A stretch of 64,000 nt of DNA from an uncultured Brachyspira sp. (GCF_944388875.1 NZ_CALXKQ010000001.1:1-64000), one strand, 5' to 3'. Shown: positions 54,654-63,664, counted from the first letter of the stretch. The notes: generated by a model from the sequence alone, not told the origin. Translations and numbers: made by a program.

Positions 54654-55223
54654 ATGAAAGAGTTTAATAATAAAGAATTAGAAATAGTAAAATATATAAA
54701 AGAATATTTACCGTTTAGAGAAAAACATATACTTTCAACTAGAGAACTTTCTGTAGAATTAGCTTATAAATACAATACAGACCCAGAAAAAACTTCAATA
54801 GCTGCATTATGTCATGATTTAGGAAAAAGATATAAAGATGATGAAATGCGTAAAATAATATTTGAAAACGATAATATAGAATATCCAAGCTATATAACAG
54901 GAGCATTGCTTCATGCTAGAGTAAGTTCTATAATATCAGAAAAAGAGTTCAATATAAAAGATAAAGAAATTTTAAATGCTATAGAAAGCCACACAGTAGG
55001 ACATGGTAATATGACTATGATTGAAAAAATAATATATGCCGCCGATTATCTTGAACCTACACGTAAACTTGAAACAGCAGATAGAATAAGAGAAAAAATT
55101 TTTATAGATTTTGATGCCGCCTTTTTAGAAGTGGTTATGCAGTCCATAAGTTTTGTACTTAGTAAAAAGCAATATTTATCAGACAAAACAATAGAACTTT
55201 ACAACTCATTAGTTATTAGGTAA
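54654..55223 (+). CDS. yqeK: HD-domain hydrolase YqeK
   Basis: A 189-residue HD-domain phosphohydrolase that cleaves diadenosine tetraphosphate to ADP in characterised relatives. Metal ligands appear in REKHILSTRELSVELA, ALCHDLGKRY, IESHTVG and YAADYLEPTR. Length and motif order match YqeK. It is followed after 9 bp by hflX. In other bacteria yqeK often sits with nadD and rsfS; that is not the case here. Confidence 0.92.
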   Translation: MKEFNNKELEIVKYIKEYLPFREKHILSTRELSVELAYKYNTDPEKTSIAALCHDLGKRYKDDEMRKIIFENDNIEYPSYITGALLHARVSSIISEKEFNIKDKEILNAIESHTVGHGNMTMIEKIIYAADYLEPTRKLETADRIREKIFIDFDAAFLEVVMQSISFVLSKKQYLSDKTIELYNSLVIR

Positions 55224-55232
55224 TAAATATTT

Positions 55233-56345
55233 ATGGATATAAAAAATAATAATACTAAAAGAGCATATATAATATTCGTATCAGACAGCAAACAGTATAG
55301 AAACAGCAAAATAAATATAGATAATATACTAAGTGAACTTTCAATGCTTTGCGATACTGCTGGATATGAAGTGATTGAAAAATATTCTTTCATTCAGCAG
55401 AAAATAACAGCAGGCACATATATAGGAACTGGTAAATTAGAAAGTTTAAAAGAAAGTGCTTTAATTGACAATGTAGAATATTTTATATTTGATAATGAAT
55501 TAAGCGGTTCTCAGGTTAATGCTATAGAAGAAAATTCTAATATAACAGCTCTCACAAGAACAGAGATAATATTAGAAATATTTGCTATGCGTGCTAAAAC
55601 AATGACTGCCAAAATGCAAGTTGAATTAGCTTTTTTAGAATTTGAATATCCAAGACTTAAAGGTAAAAGAACTAATTTGAGCCAAATAAAAGGAGGCATT
55701 GGTTTAAGAGGAGGTGCTGGAGAGAAACAGCTAGAATATGATAGAAGACGTGCAAGAGAGAGAATACATAAATTAAAATCTCAATTAAGCAAAGTAGAAA
55801 AATCAGCAGGCACAGGAAGAAAAGGAAGGGGAAATGCATTTAGAATAGCAATAGTAGGATACACAAATGCAGGGAAAAGCACATTATTTAACTTATTATG
55901 CAAAGAAAGTGTTTATGTTGAGGATAAATTGTTTGCCACTTTAGATACGCATACAAGAAAGTTATATATAAGCGATGATACACCTGTTGAAGTTATAATA
56001 AGTGATACAGTTGGTTTTATAGACAGACTTCCTCATACTTTGGTAGCTTCATTTAAATCTACTCTTTCTGAAGTTATAGAGGCTGATTTGCTGCTTCATT
56101 TATCTGATGCATGTGATGAAAATATAGATGAAAAATTAATTCATGTTGAAAGCATAATAAAAGAAATAGATGCCTCTCATATAAAAAGAATAGTTGTTTT
56201 CAATAAATCTGACAGTATAGACGAAATACAAAAAAACAAAATATCTATTTCTTATAATGACGCTATATTTATAAGTGCTAAAAATAATATTAATATAGAT
56301 GTTTTAAAAAAGAAAATACTTGATATTATAATGGAATTAAATTAA
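55233..56345 (+). CDS. hflX: GTPase HflX
   Basis: A 370-residue ribosome-associated GTPase that splits stalled or idle 70S ribosomes. The N-terminal HflX domain has AGTYIGTGKLE and DNELSGSQ; GGIGLRGGAGEKQLEYDRRR is the family hallmark. The G domain has GYTNAGKSTLFN (G1), TVGFIDRLPHTLVASFKST (G3) and FNKSD (G4). The short C-terminal end is normal for non-enteric HflX. It is in one operon with yqeK. Confidence 0.94.
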   Translation: MDIKNNNTKRAYIIFVSDSKQYRNSKINIDNILSELSMLCDTAGYEVIEKYSFIQQKITAGTYIGTGKLESLKESALIDNVEYFIFDNELSGSQVNAIEENSNITALTRTEIILEIFAMRAKTMTAKMQVELAFLEFEYPRLKGKRTNLSQIKGGIGLRGGAGEKQLEYDRRRARERIHKLKSQLSKVEKSAGTGRKGRGNAFRIAIVGYTNAGKSTLFNLLCKESVYVEDKLFATLDTHTRKLYISDDTPVEVIISDTVGFIDRLPHTLVASFKSTLSEVIEADLLLHLSDACDENIDEKLIHVESIIKEIDASHIKRIVVFNKSDSIDEIQKNKISISYNDAIFISAKNNINIDVLKKKILDIIMELN

Positions 56346-56346
56346 T

Positions 56347-56820
56347 TTAATTCTGCCTTCTTAATTGCACAAATATAACAACCCAGAAATCTTCTCCGTT
56401 AACTGCATAATGGGATATTCCAATATGAGTAAATTTTTCACTTAATATATTTAATTTATACTGATCAGAATTCATCCAATAACTTACAACAGTTTCTGCA
56501 TTTTTAAATCTATATGCAATATTTTCATCAGAAGAAAATACCCTTATTCTATTTTGATAAAGCAATTCATCATATTTTGTATTATTAGGTCTAATATGAG
56601 AGAAATTAATAGAAAGCTCCTTTGCCCTAATATCTGCTATATTATTTAGACTCTCATCATTTTCAAATAAGAATAAACTTTCCTTTTCTCTTATATTATT
56701 TATAACTTTCAATGTTTCCTGTACATCATTAGTAATTATACCATTATTCATTTGAGAATATAATAATGATGTGAAACTCAAAATAAATATAAATAATGCA
56801 TTAATTATTATTCTAAACAT
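56347..56820 (-). CDS. CAP/SCP-domain exported protein
   Basis: A 157-residue secreted protein: signal peptide MFRIIINALFIFILSFTSLLYS, then a CAP domain with INNIREKESLFLFENDESLNNIADIRAKELS, FSHIRPNN, ENIAYRF, WMNSDQYKLNIL and the closing IGISHYAVNGEDFWVVIF. The His/Glu cavity residues of the family (SHIRP and ENI) are present. The role of bacterial CAP proteins is generally unknown. Confidence 0.85.
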   Translation of the reverse strand: MFRIIINALFIFILSFTSLLYSQMNNGIITNDVQETLKVINNIREKESLFLFENDESLNNIADIRAKELSINFSHIRPNNTKYDELLYQNRIRVFSSDENIAYRFKNAETVVSYWMNSDQYKLNILSEKFTHIGISHYAVNGEDFWVVIFVQLRRQN

Positions 56821-56843
56821 AGATAAAATATAATATTTTTTTG

Positions 56844-58550
56844 CTATTTTTCAAGCCTAATCAATAATTTATTTTTGTTAAAATCGGAAATATTAGAATG
56901 CGTAATATTATAAATTATTCTATTTCTTATCTTATTAATAACGCAAATATCTTTATAGTCATAATAGGATATAATATCTAAAATCTCATTAGTAATATCT
57001 ATTATATATTCGCTTGATTTTTTGGAACATAATCTGCTGTAAACTTTTAATATATAATCTCCGAAATATTTTATAAGTTTTACATTATTAGATATAACAG
57101 CACTTTTAAAATGAGATGAATATATTTTTAACGCTTCTATATTATCCTCTCTTATATATTTATCCAAAAACAATGAAAACATATTTATATACTCCAAACT
57201 CTTATTTTGAAGTTTATTACATATTTCATCTTTATTTATAACATGAGTCGAATATTCTAATTGGAATATTATATTTCCTTCTTTGTTTGGAAAAACAATA
57301 TTATCAATATTGCAGTCAAATGGATTTTCTAATTTTAATCTAATATTTTCTATATATTTTAAATTTTTATTTAATTTACTACCGCGTATTTTATGTTTTT
57401 GCGTATCAACAAGAAATAAATATTCAACATTTTTTGTTTTATTAACTATAGACCTTTTAGCTCCTCTGTATTTAGTATATTCTGAAGTTACAATATTTAA
57501 TTCGCCCTTGTTCTCAAGTATTGATATTAAATCATCGTATTCTATTATTCCATCGGTAGAATAGCTCATCACTATATGTCCTGCATCTATATTATCAAGT
57601 AAATTTATTAAAGCATCTTTTGCCGTTTTCTTATAACAGTATAAGGATTTTGTTTTTACCCAATCCTTTCTTATTCCGCTCTTATCTGTCTTTTTGCCGT
57701 TTATGTATATATCCTTATTAATAGGAGGCTTATCCCATAAAGCTATAGTATTTAATAAATGATAATTGCTTCCATACTGATGCTGATTATAAGGAGGATC
57801 CAAATATACCAAATCGAAATGCTTATTTTTATTTTTTAATACAAACTCATTAGCATCAAGCATACTGACATGACATTCTTTTCCTGAATATAATGGTATT
57901 TTATTTAAAGATATTTCAGCCATTATTCTATTCAAAGCATCTTTATTTCTTCCGCCAAACCCTGCATGAAAAGCCTTGAATACACCAGAAGTATTTGTAT
58001 GCGTTGCCGCCTCATATATTATAGATGCTATGAGATAATAATATTCCTTTTTATTTATAGCATTATTTTTATAAAGCTCTTCTATATTATGCCTTATTAT
58101 ATCTATTCTCAATGCATTATACTGCGTGTAAAAAAGTCTTTCATTTAATAAATCAGGATTATTATCATCAGAAGGAGCATAATATTTTGATATATATCTG
58201 CTATCATCATTAATATTAGTAATACTGTTAATCATGCGTATTGTATTATCTAATCCTCCTGTATGAATGAACATATTATCTGCTTCTTTAATATCAATTT
58301 CTAAATGAGCATAGTTTAGTATGTATGAATAATATTCCCAATCATTTGAATATACTTCTAAGTTTAAAGTTTTTAAAAGTCTTGATACGCTTCCGCTTCC
58401 TGCAAATAAATCTAAAGCGGTTTTTATATTTTTATCCTCGTATAAAATATTTAAAATGGTATTTTCTATAAAAGGCAGAAGTCGCCTTTTATTTCCAATA
58501 TATGCTATTAAATTTTCCTTTAGATATTTTTCTTTAATATTAGTTATCAT
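56844..58550 (-). CDS. Orphan D12-class adenine-specific DNA methyltransferase
   Basis: A 568-residue methylase. The SAM site is LDLFAGSGSVSRLLK and the catalytic motif is YLDPPYNQHQYGSNYHLLNTIALWD, typical of D12-type adenine methylases (COG3392 type). About 210 C-terminal residues beyond the domain are not recognised and could add target recognition or another activity. No restriction nuclease is next to it, so it is an orphan or epigenetic methylase. I start at the ATG at 58550; a frame opening at 58592 lacks a ribosome site. The target sequence is unknown. Confidence 0.86.
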   Translation of the reverse strand: MITNIKEKYLKENLIAYIGNKRRLLPFIENTILNILYEDKNIKTALDLFAGSGSVSRLLKTLNLEVYSNDWEYYSYILNYAHLEIDIKEADNMFIHTGGLDNTIRMINSITNINDDSRYISKYYAPSDDNNPDLLNERLFYTQYNALRIDIIRHNIEELYKNNAINKKEYYYLIASIIYEAATHTNTSGVFKAFHAGFGGRNKDALNRIMAEISLNKIPLYSGKECHVSMLDANEFVLKNKNKHFDLVYLDPPYNQHQYGSNYHLLNTIALWDKPPINKDIYINGKKTDKSGIRKDWVKTKSLYCYKKTAKDALINLLDNIDAGHIVMSYSTDGIIEYDDLISILENKGELNIVTSEYTKYRGAKRSIVNKTKNVEYLFLVDTQKHKIRGSKLNKNLKYIENIRLKLENPFDCNIDNIVFPNKEGNIIFQLEYSTHVINKDEICNKLQNKSLEYINMFSLFLDKYIREDNIEALKIYSSHFKSAVISNNVKLIKYFGDYILKVYSRLCSKKSSEYIIDITNEILDIISYYDYKDICVINKIRNRIIYNITHSNISDFNKNKLLIRLEK

Positions 58551-58629
58551 AATCTTATTATCATAATATAGTTTACATAATAATATTAACATAATATCAA
58601 GAAAATATCAATAATTATAAAAATTATTA

Positions 58630-59046
58630 TTAATTTAAATTTTTGAATATATCTTTCAAACTTGTTTTTTGAAGCTCTTTTTCCATAGCATTCTGAACAT
58701 TATCTAATTTCGGCTGAAGTATTTCATTAATTTTACTTCCAACTGGACATTTTTTATTAGGATTTTCATGGAAGCTGAAAAGTGTATTATCATCTAAACT
58801 CTCTACAGCATTAAATATATCTAACAATGTAATATTATCAGGTTTTCTATTTAAAGATATTCCTCCTGTACCCCTTTTTACTGTTATGATATCTGCCTTT
58901 TGTAATTGGAGAAGTATATTTCTTATTATAACTGGATTAACATTAACGCTTCCTGATATAAAATTTGATGTTACTTTTTCACTTTTGAACTCTAATATGC
59001 AAAGCAATGTATGAACAGCTATTGTAAATCTCGAACTAATTTTCAT
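58630..59046 (-). CDS. Rrf2-family regulator of the macrodomain-sirtuin locus
   Basis: A 138-residue Rrf2 protein: MKISSRFTIAVHTLLCILEF, helix-turn-helix FISGSVNVNPVIIRNILLQLQKADII, wing VKRGTGGISLNRKP, and one conserved Cys in NKKCPVGSKINEIL. It resembles YwnA/HypR regulators, which sense oxidants or electrophiles through that Cys. It is divergent from the macrodomain-sirtuin operon, whose promoter has two TTGTAAT-N7-RTTACAA sites, and a second pair precedes a YwnB-like gene. It is the natural candidate to bind them. C-terminal sequence is normal length. Confidence 0.88.
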   Translation of the reverse strand: MKISSRFTIAVHTLLCILEFKSEKVTSNFISGSVNVNPVIIRNILLQLQKADIITVKRGTGGISLNRKPDNITLLDIFNAVESLDDNTLFSFHENPNKKCPVGSKINEILQPKLDNVQNAMEKELQKTSLKDIFKNLN

Positions 59047-59118
59047 TTAATTATCCTAAATAAATATTTTTAAATTATAATGTATTTGCTCTCTTAATGC
59101 AAATATAAAACACTATGG

Positions 59119-59176
59119 TTGTAATACTTGACATTACAATTATAGTATAGTATCATTGTAATAATTATAGTTACAA
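59119..59176 (+). promoter_or_regulatory. Promoter with twin operators before the macrodomain-sirtuin operon
   Basis: Operator 1 (59119-59139) is TTGTAAT-ACTTGAC-ATTACAA and contains the -35 box TTGACA; the -10 TATCAT follows at 17 bases. Operator 2 (59156-59176), TTGTAAT-AATTATA-GTTACAA, lies just downstream of the -10. Centre-to-centre distance is 37 bp. The same pair with the same spacing occurs at 60830-60887. Confidence 0.85.
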
Positions 59177-59188
59177 TAAGGATAAAAT

Positions 59189-59962
59189 ATGAATAAATTA
59201 TTATTTTTAATAGATTACCTTATTAAAGAAGGCAATTATGAATATAATAAAGAATTAGAAAATGCATTAAAAGAAAATAATGAAGAAGTATTGTATAACT
59301 ATTTCAGATATTTAATGAATATAAGACTTCCTAACAATATAAGCGAAGAATATCTTAAAATAGAAGATGAATATTTGCAGGATAGATTAAAAAGTAAAAC
59401 AATAACGGATATAGAAAATATAAAATCTATAAGAGATAATTTATATTTATGGCAGGGTGATATAACAGCATTAAATATAGACGCTGTAGTTAATGCCGCT
59501 AATTCTGCTATGCTTGGATGTTTTATACCGCTTCATAAATGCATAGATAATGCAATACACAGTGCTTCAGGAACTAGATTAAGACTTTACTGCAATGATA
59601 TTATGAAAGGAAAATTTGAAGATACAGGAAAATGCATAATAACTCCAGCATTCAATTTACCAAGCAAATATATACTTCACACAGTAGGACCTATAATACA
59701 GAACAATGTTTACAAAAAAGATGAAGAGCTTTTATATAGCTGCTATAAATCATGCTTACAAACAGCAAAAGAAAATAATATAAAAAGCATAGCATTTTGC
59801 TGTATATCTACAGGGGAGTTTAAGTTTCCAAATGAGGAGGCTTCCAAAATAGCAGTGAATGCTGTAAAAGATTTTTTAAATGATAGCAAATATGATATAA
59901 AGATAGTATTTAACGTATTTAAAGATTTTGATTATCAGCTTTATTATGATATTTTAAAATAA
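59189..59962 (+). CDS. Zinc-containing macrodomain protein, ADP-ribosyl hydrolase
   Basis: A 257-residue protein with a helical N-terminal extension (1-80) and a macrodomain. GDIT (90-93) and VNAANSAMLGCFIPLHKCIDNAIH (101-124) include the zinc ligands C111, H116 and C118 of the Zn-macro subgroup, and ILHTVGP and CCISTGEFKFPNEEA close the ADP-ribose pocket. This subgroup removes ADP-ribose from proteins modified by the linked class M sirtuin. Such a sirtuin gene follows after 15 bp, so the pair probably reverses each other's reaction. Confidence 0.9.
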   Translation: MNKLLFLIDYLIKEGNYEYNKELENALKENNEEVLYNYFRYLMNIRLPNNISEEYLKIEDEYLQDRLKSKTITDIENIKSIRDNLYLWQGDITALNIDAVVNAANSAMLGCFIPLHKCIDNAIHSASGTRLRLYCNDIMKGKFEDTGKCIITPAFNLPSKYILHTVGPIIQNNVYKKDEELLYSCYKSCLQTAKENNIKSIAFCCISTGEFKFPNEEASKIAVNAVKDFLNDSKYDIKIVFNVFKDFDYQLYYDILK

Positions 59963-59977
59963 TTAGGAGAATTATAA

Positions 59978-60820
59978 ATGAATGATAAATTAGAATTAAT
60001 AAAAAAATTAAAATCAAGCATAGAAAAATCAGATTATATATTGATAGGGGCAGGAGCAGGACTTTCTATCTCTGCAGGATTTTCTTATGACGGGGAGAGA
60101 TTTGATAAATATTTTAGTGAATATAAAGATAAATACGGTTTAACTGATATGTATAATGCTGGATTTTATAATTATCCTACTTTGGAAGATTTTTGGGGAT
60201 ATTTTTCGCTTCTTGTATACGTTAATAGATATGATATACCAGCAGATGAAACTCATTTAAACCTATTAGAAATAGTAAAAAATAAAAACTATTTTATCAT
60301 AACAACAAATGTAGATGGAAGATTTGATGAAGCAAATTTTGATAAGGATAAACTTTTTAAAGTTCAGGGGGACTATTCCCTTTTTCAATGTTCTGTTCCA
60401 TGCCGACAAGAAACTTTTTATAATGAAAAACAAATAAGAGAAATGGTCAAGTCAAGAAAAGATTTAAAAATACCAAAAGAACTTATACCAAAATGTCCTA
60501 ATTGCGGTAAAAATATGACAATGAACTTAAGATGCGATAATACTTTTGTTCAAGATGATAATTGGTATCATTCTATGGATAGATATAAAAAGTTCTTAAA
60601 TAAAGCAAAAAATAACAATATATTATTTTTAGAATTAGGGGTTGGGTTTAATACACCTGCTATAATAAAATATTCTTTTTGGGATATGGCTTTAAAAAAT
60701 GAAAACTCTATTTATGCATCTGTAAATTTGAATGATTCATATGCACCTGATAATTTGAAAGAACGCTCTATATGTATAAATGATGATATACACAAACTAT
60801 TAGAATATATAAAAAGTTAA
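59978..60820 (+). CDS. Macrodomain-linked sirtuin (SirTM), probable protein ADP-ribosyltransferase
   Basis: A 280-residue sirtuin-fold protein. GAGAGLSISAGFSYDG (24-39) binds NAD, and TTNVDGRF (109-116) replaces the usual TQNID. The catalytic His of deacetylases is Gln here (Q130 in KVQGDYS), a hallmark of class M sirtuins, which transfer ADP-ribose instead of deacetylating. Zinc Cys residues are C138, C142, C173 and C176 with C186 nearby. Known relatives modify a lipoylated GcvH-like protein, whose gene and the lipoate ligase gene are absent here. Operon with the macrodomain gene (15-bp gap). Confidence 0.9.
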   Translation: MNDKLELIKKLKSSIEKSDYILIGAGAGLSISAGFSYDGERFDKYFSEYKDKYGLTDMYNAGFYNYPTLEDFWGYFSLLVYVNRYDIPADETHLNLLEIVKNKNYFIITTNVDGRFDEANFDKDKLFKVQGDYSLFQCSVPCRQETFYNEKQIREMVKSRKDLKIPKELIPKCPNCGKNMTMNLRCDNTFVQDDNWYHSMDRYKKFLNKAKNNNILFLELGVGFNTPAIIKYSFWDMALKNENSIYASVNLNDSYAPDNLKERSICINDDIHKLLEYIKS

Positions 60821-60829
60821 AAATTTTAG

Positions 60830-60887
60830 TTGTAATACTTGACATTACAACTAAAATATATTATTATTGTAATAATAGCTGTTACAA
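60830..60887 (+). promoter_or_regulatory. Promoter with twin operators before the YwnB-like gene
   Basis: Operator 1 (60830-60850) is identical to the first macrodomain operator, including the embedded -35 TTGACA; the -10 TATTAT follows at 17 bases. Operator 2 (60867-60887) is TTGTAAT-AATAGCT-GTTACAA. Centre spacing is again 37 bp. AAAAAGGAG precedes the ATG at 60933. Confidence 0.85.
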
Positions 60888-60932
60888 CTCTTTAATTAAA
60901 GAAAAATATTTTACATAAAAAGGAGAATTAAA

Positions 60933-61562
60933 ATGAAAATTGCAATAATAGCAGCAAATGGAAAAGCTGGAAAATTGATTATGAATGAGGCATTAGAAAG
61001 AGGATTAGATGTTACAGCAATAGTAAGGGATAAAACAAAAATAAATAATTCAAAAGTAAAAGTTATAGAAAAAGATTTATTTAATTTGACAAAAGATGAT
61101 TTGAAAGAATTTGATACCATTGTAAATGCCTTTGGCGTATGGGAAGAAAAAGAACTCGATAAGCATTTATCTGCAATGGAGCATTTATGTAATATACTTG
61201 CAAATACAAACATAAGACTTATGGCAGTTGGAGGAGCTGGAAGTTTATATATAGATAGCGGCAAAAAATTAATGGATAGTGAAACTTTTCCTGATATATT
61301 CAAACCTCTTGCAAAAAGTATGTCAAAATCATTTGATATATTAAAAAATAAAAAAGATGTTTTATGGACTTATGTATCTCCTTCTGCTGATTTTCAATCT
61401 GATGGAGTAACAACAGGAGAATATAATATAGGTAATAATGAATTACTTTTCAATTCTAAAGGTGAAAGTTCTATCAGTTATGCTGATTATGCTATAGCTT
61501 TTGTTGATGAAATACAAAATAAAAAATATTTAAATCAGCAAATAACATTCTGTTCAAAATAA
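60933..61562 (+). CDS. YwnB-like NAD(P)-binding reductase/epimerase
   Basis: A 209-residue Rossmann-fold protein of the NAD(P)-binding/NmrA-like group. MKIAIIAANGKAGKLIMNEAL is the dinucleotide site, DTIVNAFGVW and LMAVGGAGSLYID are later strand motifs, and WTYVSPSADF closes the pocket. In Bacillus a ywnA (Rrf2) and ywnB pair has this type of arrangement, and here the regulator is also of that type. It shares a duplicated operator with the macrodomain-sirtuin operon. Substrate unknown; a redox or quinone stress role is inferred from regulation. Confidence 0.83.
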   Translation: MKIAIIAANGKAGKLIMNEALERGLDVTAIVRDKTKINNSKVKVIEKDLFNLTKDDLKEFDTIVNAFGVWEEKELDKHLSAMEHLCNILANTNIRLMAVGGAGSLYIDSGKKLMDSETFPDIFKPLAKSMSKSFDILKNKKDVLWTYVSPSADFQSDGVTTGEYNIGNNELLFNSKGESSISYADYAIAFVDEIQNKKYLNQQITFCSK

Positions 61563-61579
61563 TAATTATTAAAAAATAT

Positions 61580-61617
61580 AGAAGTTAATAGAATATTATT
61601 TTTATCTATTAACTTCT
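61580..61617. terminator. Bidirectional terminator
   Basis: A perfect 13-bp stem AGAAGTTAATAGA/TCTATTAACTTCT around a 12-base loop, between the YwnB-like gene and the convergent double flavodoxin gene, with A/T-rich flanks. Confidence 0.75.
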
Positions 61618-61639
61618 ATTAATTATAGATATTTTTATA

Positions 61640-63004
61640 TTATTTAATATTTTTCATATTAGCATTATCTATCACTTTTTTATACGGCATTAAAATATAT
61701 TCATTCATTTTATTTTTAATCTTTTTTTGCATTGAAGGAATCGATATCAAAGCACCTACTAATTTCATCTGAAGCATTTTCATTCTCTGTTTCTGAGGAA
61801 AATCATATATATTATGTTTTTTATAATATTTATGATCTTCCTTCATAAGACCCTGCATTATATATATCAAATCCCTGAATATTTTCATGCCACCAACACC
61901 ATAAAAGTTTTTAGGACGAGTGCATTTATTATCAATAGCATATTTCATTATAGAAGATAATTTTGAAAGTTCATTATATATATCATTATAATCATAAGCA
62001 ATATGAGTGAGAAAATTTCCGCCTACTTCAGAACGTGCTTCTATAAGCGTATGTAAATTATATTCTCTCTCATAATCTCCGCTTATTATATATCCTATAG
62101 GCATGCCCTCTGTAACAGTTCTATGCCCATTGCAAAATTGCCTGTCATCATATATCTTAAAACTTGAATGCGTATAATGATTTTCTATAGTAAATGCATA
62201 TATAATTGAATCGGCTGTTTGTATTTCATTACGTAAAAAATCATCAAATCCATCCTTATAAACACATTTTCCAGTAATTGCACATCCAAAGCATCCTAAA
62301 CATCCTCCATGGAAATTATATTCTCTTATATTTATTTCTCTAGTTTTATAAGGAAATACTGATTTAAAATCTTCAATCATGTTCCTCAAACTTTCATCAT
62401 CATTAGAACAGTTAGTAAGTATTAAAACATCTTTTGAAGTATCTTTTTCTTTTGAATTGTTAGCATATTTTCTTTTGTATATAGTATTTTCTTTTATATT
62501 TGAATTATATCTGTATTTAATATTCAAATTATTCTCTACACAAAAAATTAAATAATTAAAAAAGTTTACTGCATCTTCCTGCCCTTTTTTTTTCATCAAA
62601 TCTTCCATATCAGCAGAAAGCCCTCTTATATATTTTAATCCTAAGTCTAAACAATTTTCTTCTATAAACTTATGTGCTGTAATATCATAAAAATGCTTTG
62701 AAGTAGAAAACTGCGTTGCAAATTTACTTTTTATATTAATATCATTTTCTTTTAATAATTCTATAAATCTATGCAGCTGATATGGTACTAAAAAAGTGTA
62801 TACTGGATAAGAAAAAATAATTACATCTGTTTTTTCAAGTTCTTCTTTTATCTCGTTAAAGTTCTTTTCATAATATTTTATTTTTTGTCCAACGTTTAAA
62901 AATGAAAATTTATGCTCTATAAATAATTTTTCTAAAAATAATAAAGTTTGCAATGTTATGCTGTTATTACCTTTAGGACTTCCATTTATTACTAAAATAT
63001 TCAT
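61640..63004 (-). CDS. Double flavodoxin-fold NAD(P)H oxidoreductase
   Basis: A 454-residue protein with two flavodoxin-like domains. The N-terminal one starts MNILVINGSPKGNNSITLQTL and has IIFSYPVYTFLVPYQLHRFIE. The second (from about 195) has KDVLILTNCSNDDESLRNM and GGCLGCFGCAITGKC, four closely spaced Cys as in iron-sulfur flavoproteins. It therefore could carry two FMN and a [4Fe-4S]-like cluster in one chain, for electron transfer or quinone or nitro reduction. It is convergent with the YwnB-like gene. The partner is unknown. Confidence 0.8.
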   Translation of the reverse strand: MNILVINGSPKGNNSITLQTLLFLEKLFIEHKFSFLNVGQKIKYYEKNFNEIKEELEKTDVIIFSYPVYTFLVPYQLHRFIELLKENDINIKSKFATQFSTSKHFYDITAHKFIEENCLDLGLKYIRGLSADMEDLMKKKGQEDAVNFFNYLIFCVENNLNIKYRYNSNIKENTIYKRKYANNSKEKDTSKDVLILTNCSNDDESLRNMIEDFKSVFPYKTREINIREYNFHGGCLGCFGCAITGKCVYKDGFDDFLRNEIQTADSIIYAFTIENHYTHSSFKIYDDRQFCNGHRTVTEGMPIGYIISGDYEREYNLHTLIEARSEVGGNFLTHIAYDYNDIYNELSKLSSIMKYAIDNKCTRPKNFYGVGGMKIFRDLIYIMQGLMKEDHKYYKKHNIYDFPQKQRMKMLQMKLVGALISIPSMQKKIKNKMNEYILMPYKKVIDNANMKNIK

Positions 63005-63113
63005 TGTAAATCCTTAGTATTATTAATTGACTAGAATATATTATATTTTATAGCGGTAAAATGACAATATGAATTTAAAATAGAACCTATTTGAATTTTA
63101 TTTAAAATATTTT

Positions 63114-63491
63114 TTATTTGTCTTTTTTATTATTTTCAGATTTTTCTCTTAAAATATCGTTTATTTGATCCAGCATATCACCTATGAAATCCAATTTATT
63201 ATCCTCTAATTTTTTAAGTTTCTGAGATATAGCAAATATTTTATCATCGCTGCTTTTTAATTCATAAGTTTTCACATTTAAAAGTATTTCAGGAGAAGTA
63301 TCCAATGCTTTAGATATTCTATTTAAATTTTTTATTGATATGTTTCTGTTTCCAACTTCAACACCTTGCAGATATTTACCAGAGATAAAAGACTTTTCTG
63401 CAAGCTGATCTATAGTTAGCTTTTTATTTTTTCTCAAGGCTCTAATGTTTTTACCTAAATTTCTTAGCATATCATCATCTGTTTTAATCAT
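63114..63491 (-). CDS. XRE-family helix-turn-helix regulator
   Basis: A 125-residue protein with an N-terminal Cro/C1-type HTH: LGKNIRALRKNKKLTIDQLAEKSFISGKYLQGVEVGNRNISIKNLNRISKALDTSPEILL. The C-terminal 55 residues are charged and helical, perhaps for dimerisation. The start at 63491 has GGAG 9 bases upstream; the frame extends to a TTG at 63521 without a better site. The target is unknown. Confidence 0.85.
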   Translation of the reverse strand: MIKTDDDMLRNLGKNIRALRKNKKLTIDQLAEKSFISGKYLQGVEVGNRNISIKNLNRISKALDTSPEILLNVKTYELKSSDDKIFAISQKLKKLEDNKLDFIGDMLDQINDILREKSENNKKDK

Positions 63492-63619
63492 TATCATAAA
63501 CTCCATGCATTGAACTCTCAAATAACATGATATACGATAATTTTATTAAAAAAACAATTTATAATATGACTATATCAGAAAAAAGTATACTTTATATAAC
63601 CTATAGTTCTTATATAAAA

Positions 63620-63640
63620 GACTACCCATAGAGGGTAGCC
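63620..63640 (-). terminator. Terminator of the YjfB-like gene
   Basis: A stem CTACCC/GGGTAG extended by G-C across one mismatch, with a 5-base loop. On the minus strand it is followed by TTTTATATAAG, 25 bp past the YjfB-like stop. Confidence 0.75.
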
Positions 63641-63664
63641 TTATAAGTTTTTAAAAATTCTTAA

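Noticed and set aside
56844-58550. Complete restriction-modification system
   Set aside because: Neighbours are a CAP protein and an Rrf2 regulator; no nuclease or specificity gene is present.
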